NCBI GenBank assembly: GCA_001599295.1
Contig: BCGN01000002.1
Location: forward strand, 434,001-498,000
DNA length: 64,000 bases
Source: Sporopachydermia quercuum
Lineage: Eukaryota > Ascomycota > Sporopachydermiomycetes > Sporopachydermiales > Sporopachydermiaceae
Direction of reading: 5' to 3'
In this document: in pieces, positions 22,736-34,100 of the stretch
How the letters are laid out: each line of letters opens with the position of its first letter
Position numbering within the stretch: the first letter of the stretch is position 1
Notes under the pieces: generated by a model
What the model was told of the DNA's origin: nothing
The model's database searches: none
What the model saw: the letters and a program-made list of their open reading frames with translations, nothing else
Translations under genes and position numbers: made by a program

Positions 22736-24610
22736 TTATAAAGATGGCATTGAAAGCAATCTANCAAAATCCTCAGCTTCATCATCTACTACTTCTAAAT
22801 CTTGAACTCTTGTCCACGAACTATTTAAATGTTTGCTCGTCAATTTATCTTTACTCTTAACATTGCTCTTGCTCTTATCCTTGTTATTTTTATCACTGCT
22901 ATTGTTGTTTTTGTTCTTGTTCTTGTCCTTTTTATCACTCTTAGGTCCTTCCTTGGGGGCTCCATCACTACCATCCATATCTTTACCGCTTTCCTCCTGT
23001 TCAGCATTTTCATCCTTTTTAACATACACAGGTTTGATCAGACCTTGATGGCTGGTACGAGGATCCCAATAACGTTTATAATGTTCTTCCATTTCTTTTT
23101 TCTGTTGTTTCTTCAGTTCCTTCTTTATGGCTTTTACATCTTCTATGTGCTCTTTCGTCTCTGAATCAACTAATCCATTATCACCAGCAAGCTCTCCTAT
23201 TTCATCATCATCGCCTTCTATTTGATCGTAGTCATCAGGAATTAAAGATTTCTCTCTATTGGTCTCATCCTGCAAACTCACTTTACCGTTACTGCCGATT
23301 GATATGCTAACCACGTTTTGAGCTCTTCCAGACGCAGCGGCCTTAGCTTCTTCCATTTTCCTTAATAATCTCTGTTGCTTTTTCAGTTGTAATGCTTTCT
23401 CCAGCGCTGATGCCCATGGATTGACATTTCCATCAGTTGGCAAGTCGAAATCGCCTACTTGATCAATAATTCTTGTTCTCTGGGTTGATGTCTCTTGAAA
23501 GTGTAATAAGTTATTGAGTCTTTTCTTTGCTTCTTCTAAATCTGGGTCAGAGTCCTTGTTTTGGGAAATCAACGACTCTTTTTCAGCTTGCTCGATTTGC
23601 CTTTCCAGTTCTTTGTTCTCAGCAGCTTCTTTCTCTTGTTGTTCTTTATCCTTCTGGTTCTTTGCTGTCACTCTCTCCATTTTTTTAATAGCTTTTTCAG
23701 CTTCCTTGAACGAATTGATTCCGGTATTTCCAAGAGAGAATTTGATTACATCCTTTTTCTTTCTCTGTTGAGAGCTAATTGGGTTCTCTTTCTGTTTGTT
23801 TATATGATTAGAACTCGAAGTGTCTGTTGGTTTGACTCCATCCAATTCATCTCTTTCCTTGTCTAAGATGGTTTTGATACTGTTTTTGTCACTATCCGAA
23901 ATCAGAGGCATTCCGCAGAAGGAACAAGGCCATAGACCTTCTTTGATGCATATTATTTTCCCACAGTTTAAACAGTTGGGAGCCAGCTTTTGTAGAGGGT
24001 GTCTTGTAGCATTGCAATTGCAAGAAACTCTTTCAGTTTCATTAAGGGGGACATCATTATTCTCTATTTCTTTGATTGCGCTTTCTAGNTCTTGCAAAGA
24101 TGTAAGTTTCCTTGATTTCTTGGCGTCTTTTGCTGATGATGACGATGGCAGTGGCATTTTACTGCTGGCCAGTAGGTCTGATGTATTGATGCCTGATTTA
24201 TTAGAAGCCAGTCGGGGTTTGGTAACAATGATACTGTTTTTAGGAACTATTCCCTTAGGTATATTCCATGGTTTCTTGGTAGAGGTAATTTGTTGTGCTG
24301 GTTGATTTTTTAATGATGATTTTTGCTCACCATTTGATTTACTTCCGGTTTTATTGACACTGGTGGTAGACATGGNCTTAGGTGACTTTGATGATGATGA
24401 CGATGAAGCCCTTATGGTGTTCAAGTCAGATATGAATGTCAGAGCTTCTTTGTCGGTACCAAGAAACTGCTGCAGGTGAGCCGTTGATTCTTTAGGAGAA
24501 AGGGTCAGAGTGTATTCTATGATTTGATTGATGGAGTCATCGTCTAAGGGTATTGATTTTGGGAAGTTTCTTAATGCAAACTCTTTGACAAGTTTGAGGT
24601 TTGAAGACAT
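22736..24610 (-). CDS. RQT4: Rqt4, ASC-1/TRIP4-type subunit of the ribosome quality-control trigger complex
   Basis: 624 residues (S. cerevisiae Rqt4/YKR023W is 530). The N-terminus forms a small helical domain (KLVKEFALRNFPKSIPLDDD). The diagnostic zinc finger of the TRIP4/ASC-1 family lies at residues 197-232: CNCNATRHPLQKLAPNC, then LNCGKIICIKEGLWPCSFCG. Downstream is a long charged helical region rich in Lys, Glu and Gln, with the conserved ASC-1 segment WASALEKALQLKKQQRLLRKM. The C-terminus is a Lys/Asp/Asn-rich low-complexity tail. With Slh1 and Cue3, Rqt4 splits stalled, ubiquitinated ribosomes in the cytosol. Three N positions (22764, 24089, 24376) lie in the frame. It is convergent with GSM1 and divergent from the CCCH gene. 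Confidence 0.92.
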   Translation of the reverse strand: MSSNLKLVKEFALRNFPKSIPLDDDSINQIIEYTLTLSPKESTAHLQQFLGTDKEALTFISDLNTIRASSSSSSKSPKXMSTTSVNKTGSKSNGEQKSSLKNQPAQQITSTKKPWNIPKGIVPKNSIIVTKPRLASNKSGINTSDLLASSKMPLPSSSSAKDAKKSRKLTSLQXLESAIKEIENNDVPLNETERVSCNCNATRHPLQKLAPNCLNCGKIICIKEGLWPCSFCGMPLISDSDKNSIKTILDKERDELDGVKPTDTSSSNHINKQKENPISSQQRKKKDVIKFSLGNTGINSFKEAEKAIKKMERVTAKNQKDKEQQEKEAAENKELERQIEQAEKESLISQNKDSDPDLEEAKKRLNNLLHFQETSTQRTRIIDQVGDFDLPTDGNVNPWASALEKALQLKKQQRLLRKMEEAKAAASGRAQNVVSISIGSNGKVSLQDETNREKSLIPDDYDQIEGDDDEIGELAGDNGLVDSETKEHIEDVKAIKKELKKQQKKEMEEHYKRYWDPRTSHQGLIKPVYVKKDENAEQEESGKDMDGSDGAPKEGPKSDKKDKNKNKNNNSSDKNNKDKSKSNVKSKDKLTSKHLNSSWTRVQDLEVVDDEAEDFXRLLSMPSL

Positions 24611-25371
24611 TATTATGTACGATATTCCTTTTCTAATAGGTGGGAGGAGTCGGATGAGTGAATCGTTACGGTCGTTCAGACTTGTAGTCTATTTTTGAAG
24701 AATTGTTTCGTAGCCACCCTGGATGAATGGTCTACGTCTGCTGTCTCTGTAGTACTCTACTACGAAAATTCGATGCATTCGTTTCAGTGGTTGAAGAAAA
24801 ATAAAAAGGTCGATAGCAAGGATAGAACCGAAGGTTGATAAAATAGTAGACTATTGAGAATAAGACTGATTTATCTATGTATCCTACGTATCCTACCAAT
24901 CCTGCTCCGTTTACTCTTGTGATAATTCCTCGCTCTCATTCACTCTCACCCTCAATCAATAAATCATGTTCATATGCAATGATTATTTCACCAGCAACGG
25001 GTCCGGTGGCGCAAGGAAGCGGTTGTGAAAACATGTGCCACAATTATGCATGTCACATGCAGGATTGAATATTAGATCCGGTTTCAGTAAAATGTGGCAA
25101 AGATCACACGAACACCCCCCAAAGTGNTACAAACATATACAAAACATCGCATTTGCTTTTGCTTGTTAACTAACTATTTGACCGTCATTTTACCTTCTCC
25201 GTCTTTGCTACTTGTGTATGGTTAACTGAAGTTGATGCTACTACANGGCGATATTAACTGACGGGAAGTACATCGATGAAGGACGATACTACGATTCTAC
25301 GGTGTGTCTAGAAAGCAAGTTGATATTACTGTAGACGATTTAATACCTGGGTTCTGAACCCATATTATAGG
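24611..25371. other. Divergent promoter region, RQT4 / CCCH gene
   Basis: About 760 bases. The small frame at 24877-25068 has no recognisable product. N positions lie at 25127 and 25246. Presumably it holds both promoters. Confidence 0.5.
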
Positions 25372-27469
25372 ATGTCAGACTCTGAACTAATGAAGCAGAT
25401 TGCCTCCCTAGCAGGTATGTCCGATAAGAAAAGATGAAGAGGGAAGAAAAGGAAATAAATAAACGGTGAGGAATTGAACATTGTCGGTAGAATTGTTGCT
25501 TTGATTACATGACAACGAAATCAGGGAATGAGTTGATCATTTTGTTGAAAGCCAACAACAGCCATTGTCATGTACTGCTCCGCACTATATCTACTCGTTC
25601 GCTCCCGGCGGGCAATAGATGTTTTCTTTTTTTTTTTTTTTTTTTTTTTTCTCGCTGTAAGGTTGCAATTCATATTTAGTCTCATCGACACACGGAATTG
25701 CTATCACGCCAATGTTACATTTAGCTTTAAATACTAACATACTAAACAGGGGCAATCAATCGCCATAAAAACAGCCAACAGCAACCACAACTCAATCAAA
25801 ACTCAACTTATCACCCATTCCACACTAGAGGACGAGGCAGAGGTAGAGGAAAAACAAGAGGTATGCCGTTAATTCTGGTTATAGCTCTACATCATGAAGA
25901 GATTAACTTCATCACTACCATTTATATATGTATACTAACTGCTTTATAAAGGCTTCACAGATGGTAGACATGATTCTGGATCATACAGGGGAAGAATAGG
26001 GAAACCAAATAGAAGTGATTTAGTATATAAACGAGACACCAGCTCAGAGCCCTCAACGAAGGAACAACTAGCGAAACAACGAGAAGAAAGGAAGCAAAAT
26101 GAAAAAGTACCAAAGAAAGTGATCGGTGGGGTTGCATATTCATTAGAAAGAAACGGCACTAAGCTGGTTCCCTTATCCAATGTGAATAGTAATAATCTAC
26201 CAAAATCAGTTTTGGTTGATGGCCATTTATTCAGAAAAAGCAAATCAGGTAGTTACTGGAAAGTAGCAGCTGTCAAAAAGTACGTTTGGGATTTCAGATT
26301 GATATCCAATTATCAGTTGTGAATTTTATTAGTAATTTCTTTCAATTGGAATCGATAAAATATGTCCTTTTGCTTAGGTTGGATAATTCAACAAAATCGA
26401 ACCAGTACAGATCGCGTATTTTAGATGATATACAAATATTTTTGGTTGTACCAGAGAGATTTGATTACTAACAAAGAAGCAAGATTAAAAGGCGAAGCAT
26501 GCAAGTTCTTCACAACAACAGGTTCAGTATTATTTTGTTTTATAATCGATTTATTACTTATTAGCTCAAACTACTTATCTATCAGGCAGTGTAACATTGT
26601 TATTGTTTCCTGTTAGCAGCGATTCACTGTTTGCTACTATGTGATTCGATGCTAATTGGATAGTATCGTTCGGGTGGAAGACGATTATTCAAATGAAGGG
26701 AATAACCAGAGAAAACTATCAACAAATTGCTTACTAGAATAAAAAGAACTAACATTATAGCTAAACAGGTGAATGCTCTAAAGGATTATCATGCCCTTAT
26801 CAACACGATGTAAATACAATCGCACTCTGTAAAGATTACTTACAATCTAACTTCAAAAAGTGCGAGAATCCAGTCTGTACATTATCTCATAAACCAAATG
26901 AACGCAACGCACCTCTTTGCTTACACTTTCTTCGAGGGAATTGTTCCAATGAACACTGCCTTTATACCCATATGACAAATTTAAGTCCTGATTCGAAGAT
27001 ATGTAAAGATTTTGCATTGAATGGGTATTGTAGTGTTGGTGCCAAGTGCAACAACCGTCANGTTTTTGAATGCCCTGATTTTGAAGAAAATGGGTTCTGC
27101 CCAAGAGGTAAAAAATGTAAACTTCGTCATTTGAACAGGGCTGTTCAAAAACGTGATGATACTGCAAACGAGAACAATGTTTTGCTCTCAAACTCTGTAG
27201 ACGATAAAATTAGGAACAAATCAATTAATCTTGCTGAAATAACCAAACAATTAGAAACGAGTGAAGAGGAGGACGAAGAAGATGAAGAGGAAGAAACAGA
27301 GAAAGAGAATAATAAGAAAGATAGACACCATGTCGGTACTCATTTGAATGAACTAACAGTCGATGATCACAATGATGAGGATGAATTATCATCTGAGTTC
27401 GAATCAGACGATGAAATGAATAATCCTAGTGTTTTGAATGATAATGAAGATTTCGTTAGAATTATGTAA
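25372..27469 (+). CDS. Five-finger CCCH zinc-finger protein (ZC3H3/Red5 type), five exons
   Basis: Exons 25372-25414, 25750-25860, 25952-26279, 26484-26521 and 26769-27469 give 406 residues with all phases consistent. Introns 1-3 have GTATGT, GTATGC and GTACGT donors and TACTAAC 11-12 bases before the AG. Intron 4 has an unusual GTTCAG donor, but its junction is fixed because it rebuilds finger 1 (CKFFTTTG|ECSKGLSCPYQH). After an Arg-Gly-rich N-terminus comes the conserved block GGVAYSLERNGTKL...VLVDGHLFRK. Five CCCH fingers follow at residues 167-186, 194-214, 224-241, 252-271 and 275-294; the fourth ends at an N-containing CAN codon, probably His. The tail is acidic. Five fingers in this layout recall human ZC3H3 and S. 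pombe Red5, nuclear poly(A) RNA surveillance and export factors. S. cerevisiae Lee1 may be a reduced relative. The function here is inferred. Confidence 0.85.
25627..25650 (+). repeat. T24 tract in intron 1 of the CCCH gene
   Basis: An uninterrupted run of 24 T lies 99 bases before the intron 1 acceptor. It is too far upstream to be the usual polypyrimidine stretch. It is likely to vary in length or be misread in sequencing. Confidence 0.9.
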
Positions 27470-29050
27470 TAAGAAGTAACAGGGTCAATATACTATAGTA
27501 TCTCCACTGATGACAGTGATGATTATAGTGAAATAGGACTAGATTCACATGTACATACATACAATGAAACAAGAGTGAGTAATCACCAAGAATGTGATAA
27601 AAATGCATACAAAATATAATACAGAAAAGAATAAACAAAGAGGCAGATAATCAAAACAGGACTATTAATTGTATGGTTATCTTGACGTTATTCGTAGGTA
27701 CGTAGTCATTAAAATATCGCTTTACTTTAGGAGTTGAAGGAAAGCTAGTGAAGCAGCAATCATAATAACAACCAGACTACAAGTTGGTTTACCTACAATC
27801 ACCTGCAAGATAACAGGGCAATAAGTCGAAGAACCAAAAGAACATAGTGCATTTCAATATATAACTTTCATTCTTAAAGCTTCACATCAACTCTTATCAC
27901 TATACGCAACATACACAACACTATATATTTACCAATGTCTCAAAGAGATTGATCGCACCTTATCCAAAAGACAAAATGAACTAGCTATCAACTCATTGAT
28001 TTCCTTCACAGGAGCAGGGAACGGAAGGAGATCCACTATTCTCGTTTCATGGAGAATCGAATTCCATCAACTGAAGATCAATTGACCATTCCAACTTATG
28101 AAATGACAATATAGATCAAAGCTCCGCTTATTTGTAATTATATTATCTTGAGATAGTATAACCACTACTGTAAATAGGAAATAAGATTAGTAACGTACTC
28201 TTGAACGACAAATCAAAAAAAAAAAATTTATTAACATGCTCGACCTTATAGGTCACTTCAAACACATACCTGATGATAAGGAAGGGAAAAAAGACTTTTC
28301 TTGTATCGCTTGAAAAGAATAATAAGGAGGAGAAGAACTTTTCTTGAGACAAACCAAATATTTATATGAAAATAAGGAAGTGAAAACTACTGAAGTTCTC
28401 TGGTATGTAAATTACTTCTAATGGTAAATATGAGTATTAATTAGTGCAGATTCTTTTAAGCCAGGGGGTACGAAAGAGACGGAGATTTGATGGTGAAGGG
28501 AAGCTAGTGTTTGTATGGTGGAACGTTTGACCCGGAGGGAGTCATTCTTGAAAAAAAATGGGTTCTAAGTCGGCTCAACGCAAGGTAAGGATGAAGGACC
28601 ATGCATAATAGAACGTGATGACAAATATGCTAAATAAAATAAAACAGTAAAGCATCTACCGATGTGACTTCTTTGCTACAAAGATTATTAAATCAAGAAT
28701 GATCAAATACATTTTATATATACAGGATGACCAATACCAATAGAAGAGATAGAAAAACAGACAATGCAACCAGAAAAGATACGATGGACCAAATGCAAAA
28801 ATACTGTACCAAATGTGAAAAAACTAACAAAAAAGGGACAGCATCCTAAATCAAATACCTCATTAACACCGTAAGCGAATTGGCTTCTAAAATAGTGTTC
28901 GAAATATCCATACTGATATAGTCTATCTAATAAGATTTCAATCTAATAACTCTAAAACATATATCTAATCTCTTCAATCTGTACCAACTAATAGATACCA
29001 CACATCCAACTACAAATCCAACATCAAAGCCAAAGGCTTAGCATACGATT
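27470..29050. other. Intergenic, CCCH gene-PAM16 (convergent)
   Basis: About 1.6 kb. Most is A/T-rich with no gene. The stretch 28558-28849 holds two coding-like pieces, an ATG exon with a GTAAGG donor and a 40-codon frame with a CxxC, which do not join in frame. They are described separately as a candidate. Confidence 0.45.
28727..28849 (+). CDS. Possible 40-residue basic protein with CxxC (doubtful)
   Basis: The frame MTNTNRRDRKTDNATRKD continues to MDQMQKYCTKCEKTNKKGTA and a TAA stop. It is very basic, with one CxxC. Just before the ATG is TATATACAG, a plausible splice acceptor. Upstream at 28558-28584 an ATG exon (MGSKSAQRK) ends in a good GTAAGG donor. Joining these two gives the wrong phase (phase 0 meets phase 2), so either the pieces are unrelated or one junction is misjudged. 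It matches no protein I recognise. Confidence 0.25.
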   Translation: MTNTNRRDRKTDNATRKDTMDQMQKYCTKCEKTNKKGTAS

Positions 29051-29574
29051 CTAGTTAGAAGGGGCCGATTTACTTTGACCTTCACCAGCACCGGCACCAG
29101 CACCAGCACCTTGTTGCTTAGCCTTAGCTGCATCTATCTCACTCTGTAACCTTTCCATCGCCCTGTAAATCTTACTCTGTATATAGAATGAACCACCTTT
29201 CTCCTTTGAATTTATGCTGAAAAGGTAATCATATCGCTGTTTTAATTTATCAGGATTCAAATCTCTAGGGTCCAAATCCAAAATCTTGAATGCTTCATCT
29301 AACCTCACGCCTGAAGGATGTGATTGAGCTGCTGCCGCTTGAGTACTAGTATTGGCTGTAGTTGCTGCAGCTTGCTTCCAAGCTTCTCCAAAGGCTTTAC
29401 CCATAGCTTGGGTGCCTGTAATCATGATTTGGAAAATCAGTCGATAAGCCTACAAATAAATGTTAATATGATGTATTTTNGACTCTTGATTCTTATTTGC
29501 TGATCATTCATGATCGTCACTACGATCTGATCAGTTTATATTGCCTTCCCACACCGTTCTGAACAACTTACCAT
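29051..29574 (-). CDS. PAM16: Pam16/Tim16 of the mitochondrial import motor (first exon is only ATG)
   Basis: Exon 1 codes just the ATG (29572-29574). A 122-base intron follows (29450-29571; donor GTAAGT, TATTAAC branch, acceptor TTGTAG), then exon 2 at 29051-29449. The product is 133 residues (S. cerevisiae Pam16 is 149). The spliced start MAYRLIFQIMITGTQAMGKA matches the Pam16 N-terminus (MAHRAFIQVIITGTQ), which confirms the junction. The J-like domain (LDEAFKILDLD, then YDYLFSINSKEKGGSFYIQSK) lacks the HPD motif, as in all Pam16 proteins. An Ala-rich linker and a Gly-Ala C-terminal tail flank it. Pam16 binds Pam18 and restrains its activation of mtHsp70 at the TIM23 channel, on the matrix side of the inner membrane. 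Confidence 0.94.
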
Positions 29575-31108
29575 GTTGTTACTTTTCTTGATGTGTAAAC
29601 CAAATCTTCAATGGAGTGTATTACTTGTAGCTATAAAGAGCAAACCAAGCGTGTAAAAAAATGCCTTTCTTTCATTTAAAATGCATAAATTTAGTATCAT
29701 CATGATGGAGTTATGTTGTAGAATTAAATGGCAATAGAAATGAGGACTGAGATTTTGCTTCTTTTTCAACTTAAATTCCTATTCAGGACAAATGCATCCA
29801 AACACCGCATATATATACAGAAAACAGCATATTCATGCATACAGATAGGTAACCCAATACCAAAAATAGTACAGTCAACTGAGATGTTTGACATGATAGT
29901 TTACAAGACAATGCATAAAGGTTGATTAGACTAAGGAAGGGTCCATTAGTATCATCACGGTAGTATACAGCTATAATAGAGAGTATGAAGAGCAAGAGAA
30001 AGATTAGAAATATTGATAACGAAGTTTAGTAGAGACCCCACCCAACAGAATGCCTCTCTAGGGCTATATAATCTTCTAAGCTCTACCAATGGGTTAGACA
30101 GTCCCCGGAACATCAAAACATCAATGCTTCTTCCACTTCAGGCTCCACCTCTACCATGGACCAAAAACAGTTTGATCAATACACCTCTCCTATTGCTGCT
30201 ACCTCGAGCTCAAACAAATATACAAAGAAGATACATCACATCACACACTATGTGCCGGTTATTGTATCTATCTGCACAGTAGTAAGTCACTTACCAGACC
30301 CTTANTATGTATGTATATGCAATGTTTGCAGCTTTTACATTTGTCATACAAACGGGGTAACATGTAAGAATACCTTTTGCGTTGAAGGTTTCGAGACACT
30401 CTTCCATCACTACTCCCTGCATCGCTCTCAACTCTGTGTCTATTTATGCACATTCGACATTGAACGATATGCCATAGTATACAGGGAAACTAGTAAACTA
30501 CAAACAAATCTTCACAGCCAATTTAAACACCAACTAATCTCAGGATGATTCCCATTCTAATATCTAGTTCGCACAGTATTCCTTCTAGCTCCATTCTCAT
30601 CTTAATCTCACCACTAGATCCCCTTTCTTGTTTCTCACCCATCCACCCGTCAAGAAGTACATATAAACTTTCCTTAATAAATACACAAATTCCACAATTA
30701 TACAAAAGATGTTTCCCATCTAAAATGACCTCTACACACTGTTATTTTAGTTTCGCATCTTGGTTGCATTCCTTTTGACGATACTGGATATTATAAGTTG
30801 AATATTGTAGTTTAAACAATATAATCAACGCTTTGATAGCAAATAATGGGTGAAAATTGGGTATTCTCATGAATATTAGGCCCTTTGTCTCAGTGATACA
30901 GATTTAAGAGATATCGTCAAGCACAGGTTATAGAAGAGTAACAAGAAGACATAGTTGGTGGAGTAGTAGTGAAACTACCAAAGAGTGAATTAATACTACG
31001 ACTGTATAATAGGAAATGATAAGGCTAATTATAACAGGTTGAAATATACGTTTATAATTAGGATTTACTGTCAAATGAGCTGTAAACCCTGCAGTTATAG
31101 AGACACCC
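29575..31108. other. Divergent region PAM16-SET3
   Basis: About 1.5 kb upstream of both genes. Several short frames (30013-30282, 30156-30548, 30545-30778) overlap on both strands and show no domain or coding bias. I see no RNA gene. One N lies at 30305. Confidence 0.5.
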
Positions 31109-34100
31109 ATGGCAGAAAATTCACTGAACGCCAACGGCAACATAGCTTCAGCAGGGGAAGGAATAAACCAACAGCAGCATCAGCAGCATCCACAACAGCA
31201 TTTGCATCATAATACTCACCAACAGCAGCAGCTGCAGCAAACACTACAGCAGCAACGCATACAGCATACACAACTTCATCAGAAATACGTCTATAATGAT
31301 CCCACCACATCCCAAACAATAACTGCCGATGCTCAAATGCTAGAAGATGCTTCAGCACTTCTTATGCTTTCTGGTGCTGCATTAGGTACGCTTTACCTTC
31401 CCGAAACAGAGGCTCCACAATCCCCTAGACCAAGCCAAGACCCAATAGGCCAAAAAGCACCTATTCTTGGTACTAACTCTTCGAATAGCGAATATCAACA
31501 GAATCGTGTAGCAAATATATCATACACAAACCATGAACCACAAAATATCTCTAACCAGCAAACATATAATCAGAGATATCAGCAAGAAATAACCGATTTA
31601 CCTGCATCTCGGTTTTCTGCTCAATATAAAGCACCACCAACTTATCCTTATAAACCAGAACATTCACAACAAACAATTCACTATCAGCAAACTACATCCC
31701 AACCAATACAGCAATCTACACCACAACTATCACCTCAAATACAGTCACATACTCAGCCATTAATGCAAACGGAGACTCAACCCATTATTGACAGTAAAGT
31801 CACTGGGAATGCAAATAGTAGTATGAATGGCCATTATAGTCATTATAATAACCCTTCATTAACACAACATGACAACAATAGAGGACCACCAAAAGGAACG
31901 TTTCCTTACAACTCGACATCTGCATCAGTATCAAATATTTCAACAACAAAAGTACCTTACTCACAGAAGCTTCCATCTATTTCTTCCATCACAAATCCTG
32001 TACTTGAGAGTCCATCATCATTAACTAGCTTCAATGCTAGTCATGATAACCAAAGCTATGCTAATTTTTCTCCAGCAATTACAAAGCCAACATTGAATGA
32101 ACATAAACTAAGGCCTATTCATGCAATCCATGTCAGTGACATAATAGAGAAAACAGACACTCCTTTCCCATCTGATGCTCATAATGAACCTGTGAAGGAA
32201 AATGGACATGTTCACAAAGCAAATATTAACGAGCTTTTGTCTTCTGGGCCAAGCATATTTCCAGAGTTGAAACAAGAACGTAGTAAGTTATTGTCAGGTT
32301 CAGAGCTTCCAGCTAGAGTTGCGGCCGAGGCAGAAGCATTGGCCGTAGCCAAGGCAGCAGCAGAAGCTAGAGCAGTGGATGCTCGAAAGAAAGCAGAAGA
32401 AGCATTGAAGAAAGCGGAGGAAGCGCGAGTAAAAGCAGAAGAAGAAGCTAGACTGTTGGGAGAGGCTGAGGTAAGGTTATTAGCAGAAGCTCAAGAAAAA
32501 GCTCGGTTGGAAGAAGAAGAACGTCTTTCTAGGGAAATGAAGTCCAAGAAAGCTGAAGCTCAAGCACAAGCTCAAGCAGATACAGACACGGAGACAGAGA
32601 CAGAGTCTCAGGCGGAAACTGAATCAAAAGCACAAGAGCAAGTTGAAGCCAACAAACAGGTGCACAATGCTAGCACAGCTGAAAGTGCTGTTACCGGTAA
32701 TCCAACAATTGCTGCTGATATTTTGAATATACCGGGTTCCCGTATGGGGAATCTGGAGGTAAAATTAGAAACAGAATCCAATGCTGAAACTCAGGCAATA
32801 GAGACTATGCAAGCTATGCAAACTATGAAAGCCATGCAAGCTGTCCAAGCCATTCAGGCTATGCAAAGCATGCCTCCATTGGGAGAAGCTTCTACCAGTC
32901 TATATCAAACTGCGGAAGTGCCGAAGACAACAGAACAAGATGAGGAAGAGAAACAAGAGAAGGACCCGAACCAGACCCAGAACCCAAAGCGACTGAACTT
33001 GGAAATTGAGGCAATCTCTGAATCCTCACTACCAGTAACATCTGCTGTCACTACTTCTGGGGAAATAATAGCCCAAGAAGCCATAGAACAATTCGCTGAA
33101 GACGAAGGAATCATCAAATGTATATGTGGATTTGATCATGATGATGGATTCACTATTCAATGCGAAAAATGTAACCGTTGGGAACATGCTATCTGTGTAG
33201 GTATTGAATCTATTGCCGATGCACCAGATAAGTATTTCTGCGAGAAATGTTCACCAAGAGTGCTAGACGTCGAGAAAGCCATTGAACTACAGCAGCAGCG
33301 ATTGGAGAAAGTAGCGAACACAAGGAAAAGACAACGGAATAATAATAGAGCAGGAAAATCATCCACTTCTACTTCGGATACTCAAACACACAGTGCTTCT
33401 ATCTCAGAAGAAGAGAACAGTAAATCGAATGCTGATCTTAGTACTGGTGTACCTAGTAGCAATACTTCAAACAATAACTCAGCAAATAGCAGTAATGGAA
33501 CAACAAAAAAGAACCAGAAGTCAAAACCTGGTTCTAATGCAGGCTCAATCACGGGAGATACAACAGCAAGCAATGTTCCTTCTGATGCCACTTCATATAA
33601 TAAGAAACAAGAAGAACCTAAGGTACTTGCTCCTTATGAACATTATTATAGACCTATGACGAAAAGTCTGTTTTCTGGTGACATTGAAGTTCAGACAGTT
33701 GCTCAAATGTTGAGAGCAGTAGCAGCAGTGAAAGATGAAAAAGTGATCAAAATGAAAGTGTCAGAATTCAACAAGTTAGAAGCAGCAAAGGTAGCAGTGA
33801 GGTTCTTCCCTCATTCACAGAAACAAAAGTTCAGTGGCATAGAGAAATATGGACTATTTGCTGAACAATCATTGGGAAAAGATCGTTTCGTTGGGGAATG
33901 TTTCGGGAAAATAGTATTGCAAGATGTTTATAAAAGCAACTCTATCAATCAGTATAAACTAGTTGCTTGTCCTAAGCCCCATGTGTTCTTTATTCCAGGA
34001 GTACCTCTAGTGATGGATGCCAGAGGATATGGAAATGAAATGAGATTTATCCGTCGTAGCTGTGAACCAGCATGTGAATTAAGAACGATCTATAGTGGAA

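Noticed and set aside
26286-26471. Frames reading through intron 3 of the CCCH gene
   Set aside because: They stop before the zinc finger; TACTAAC and an in-phase acceptor at 26483 give the better model.
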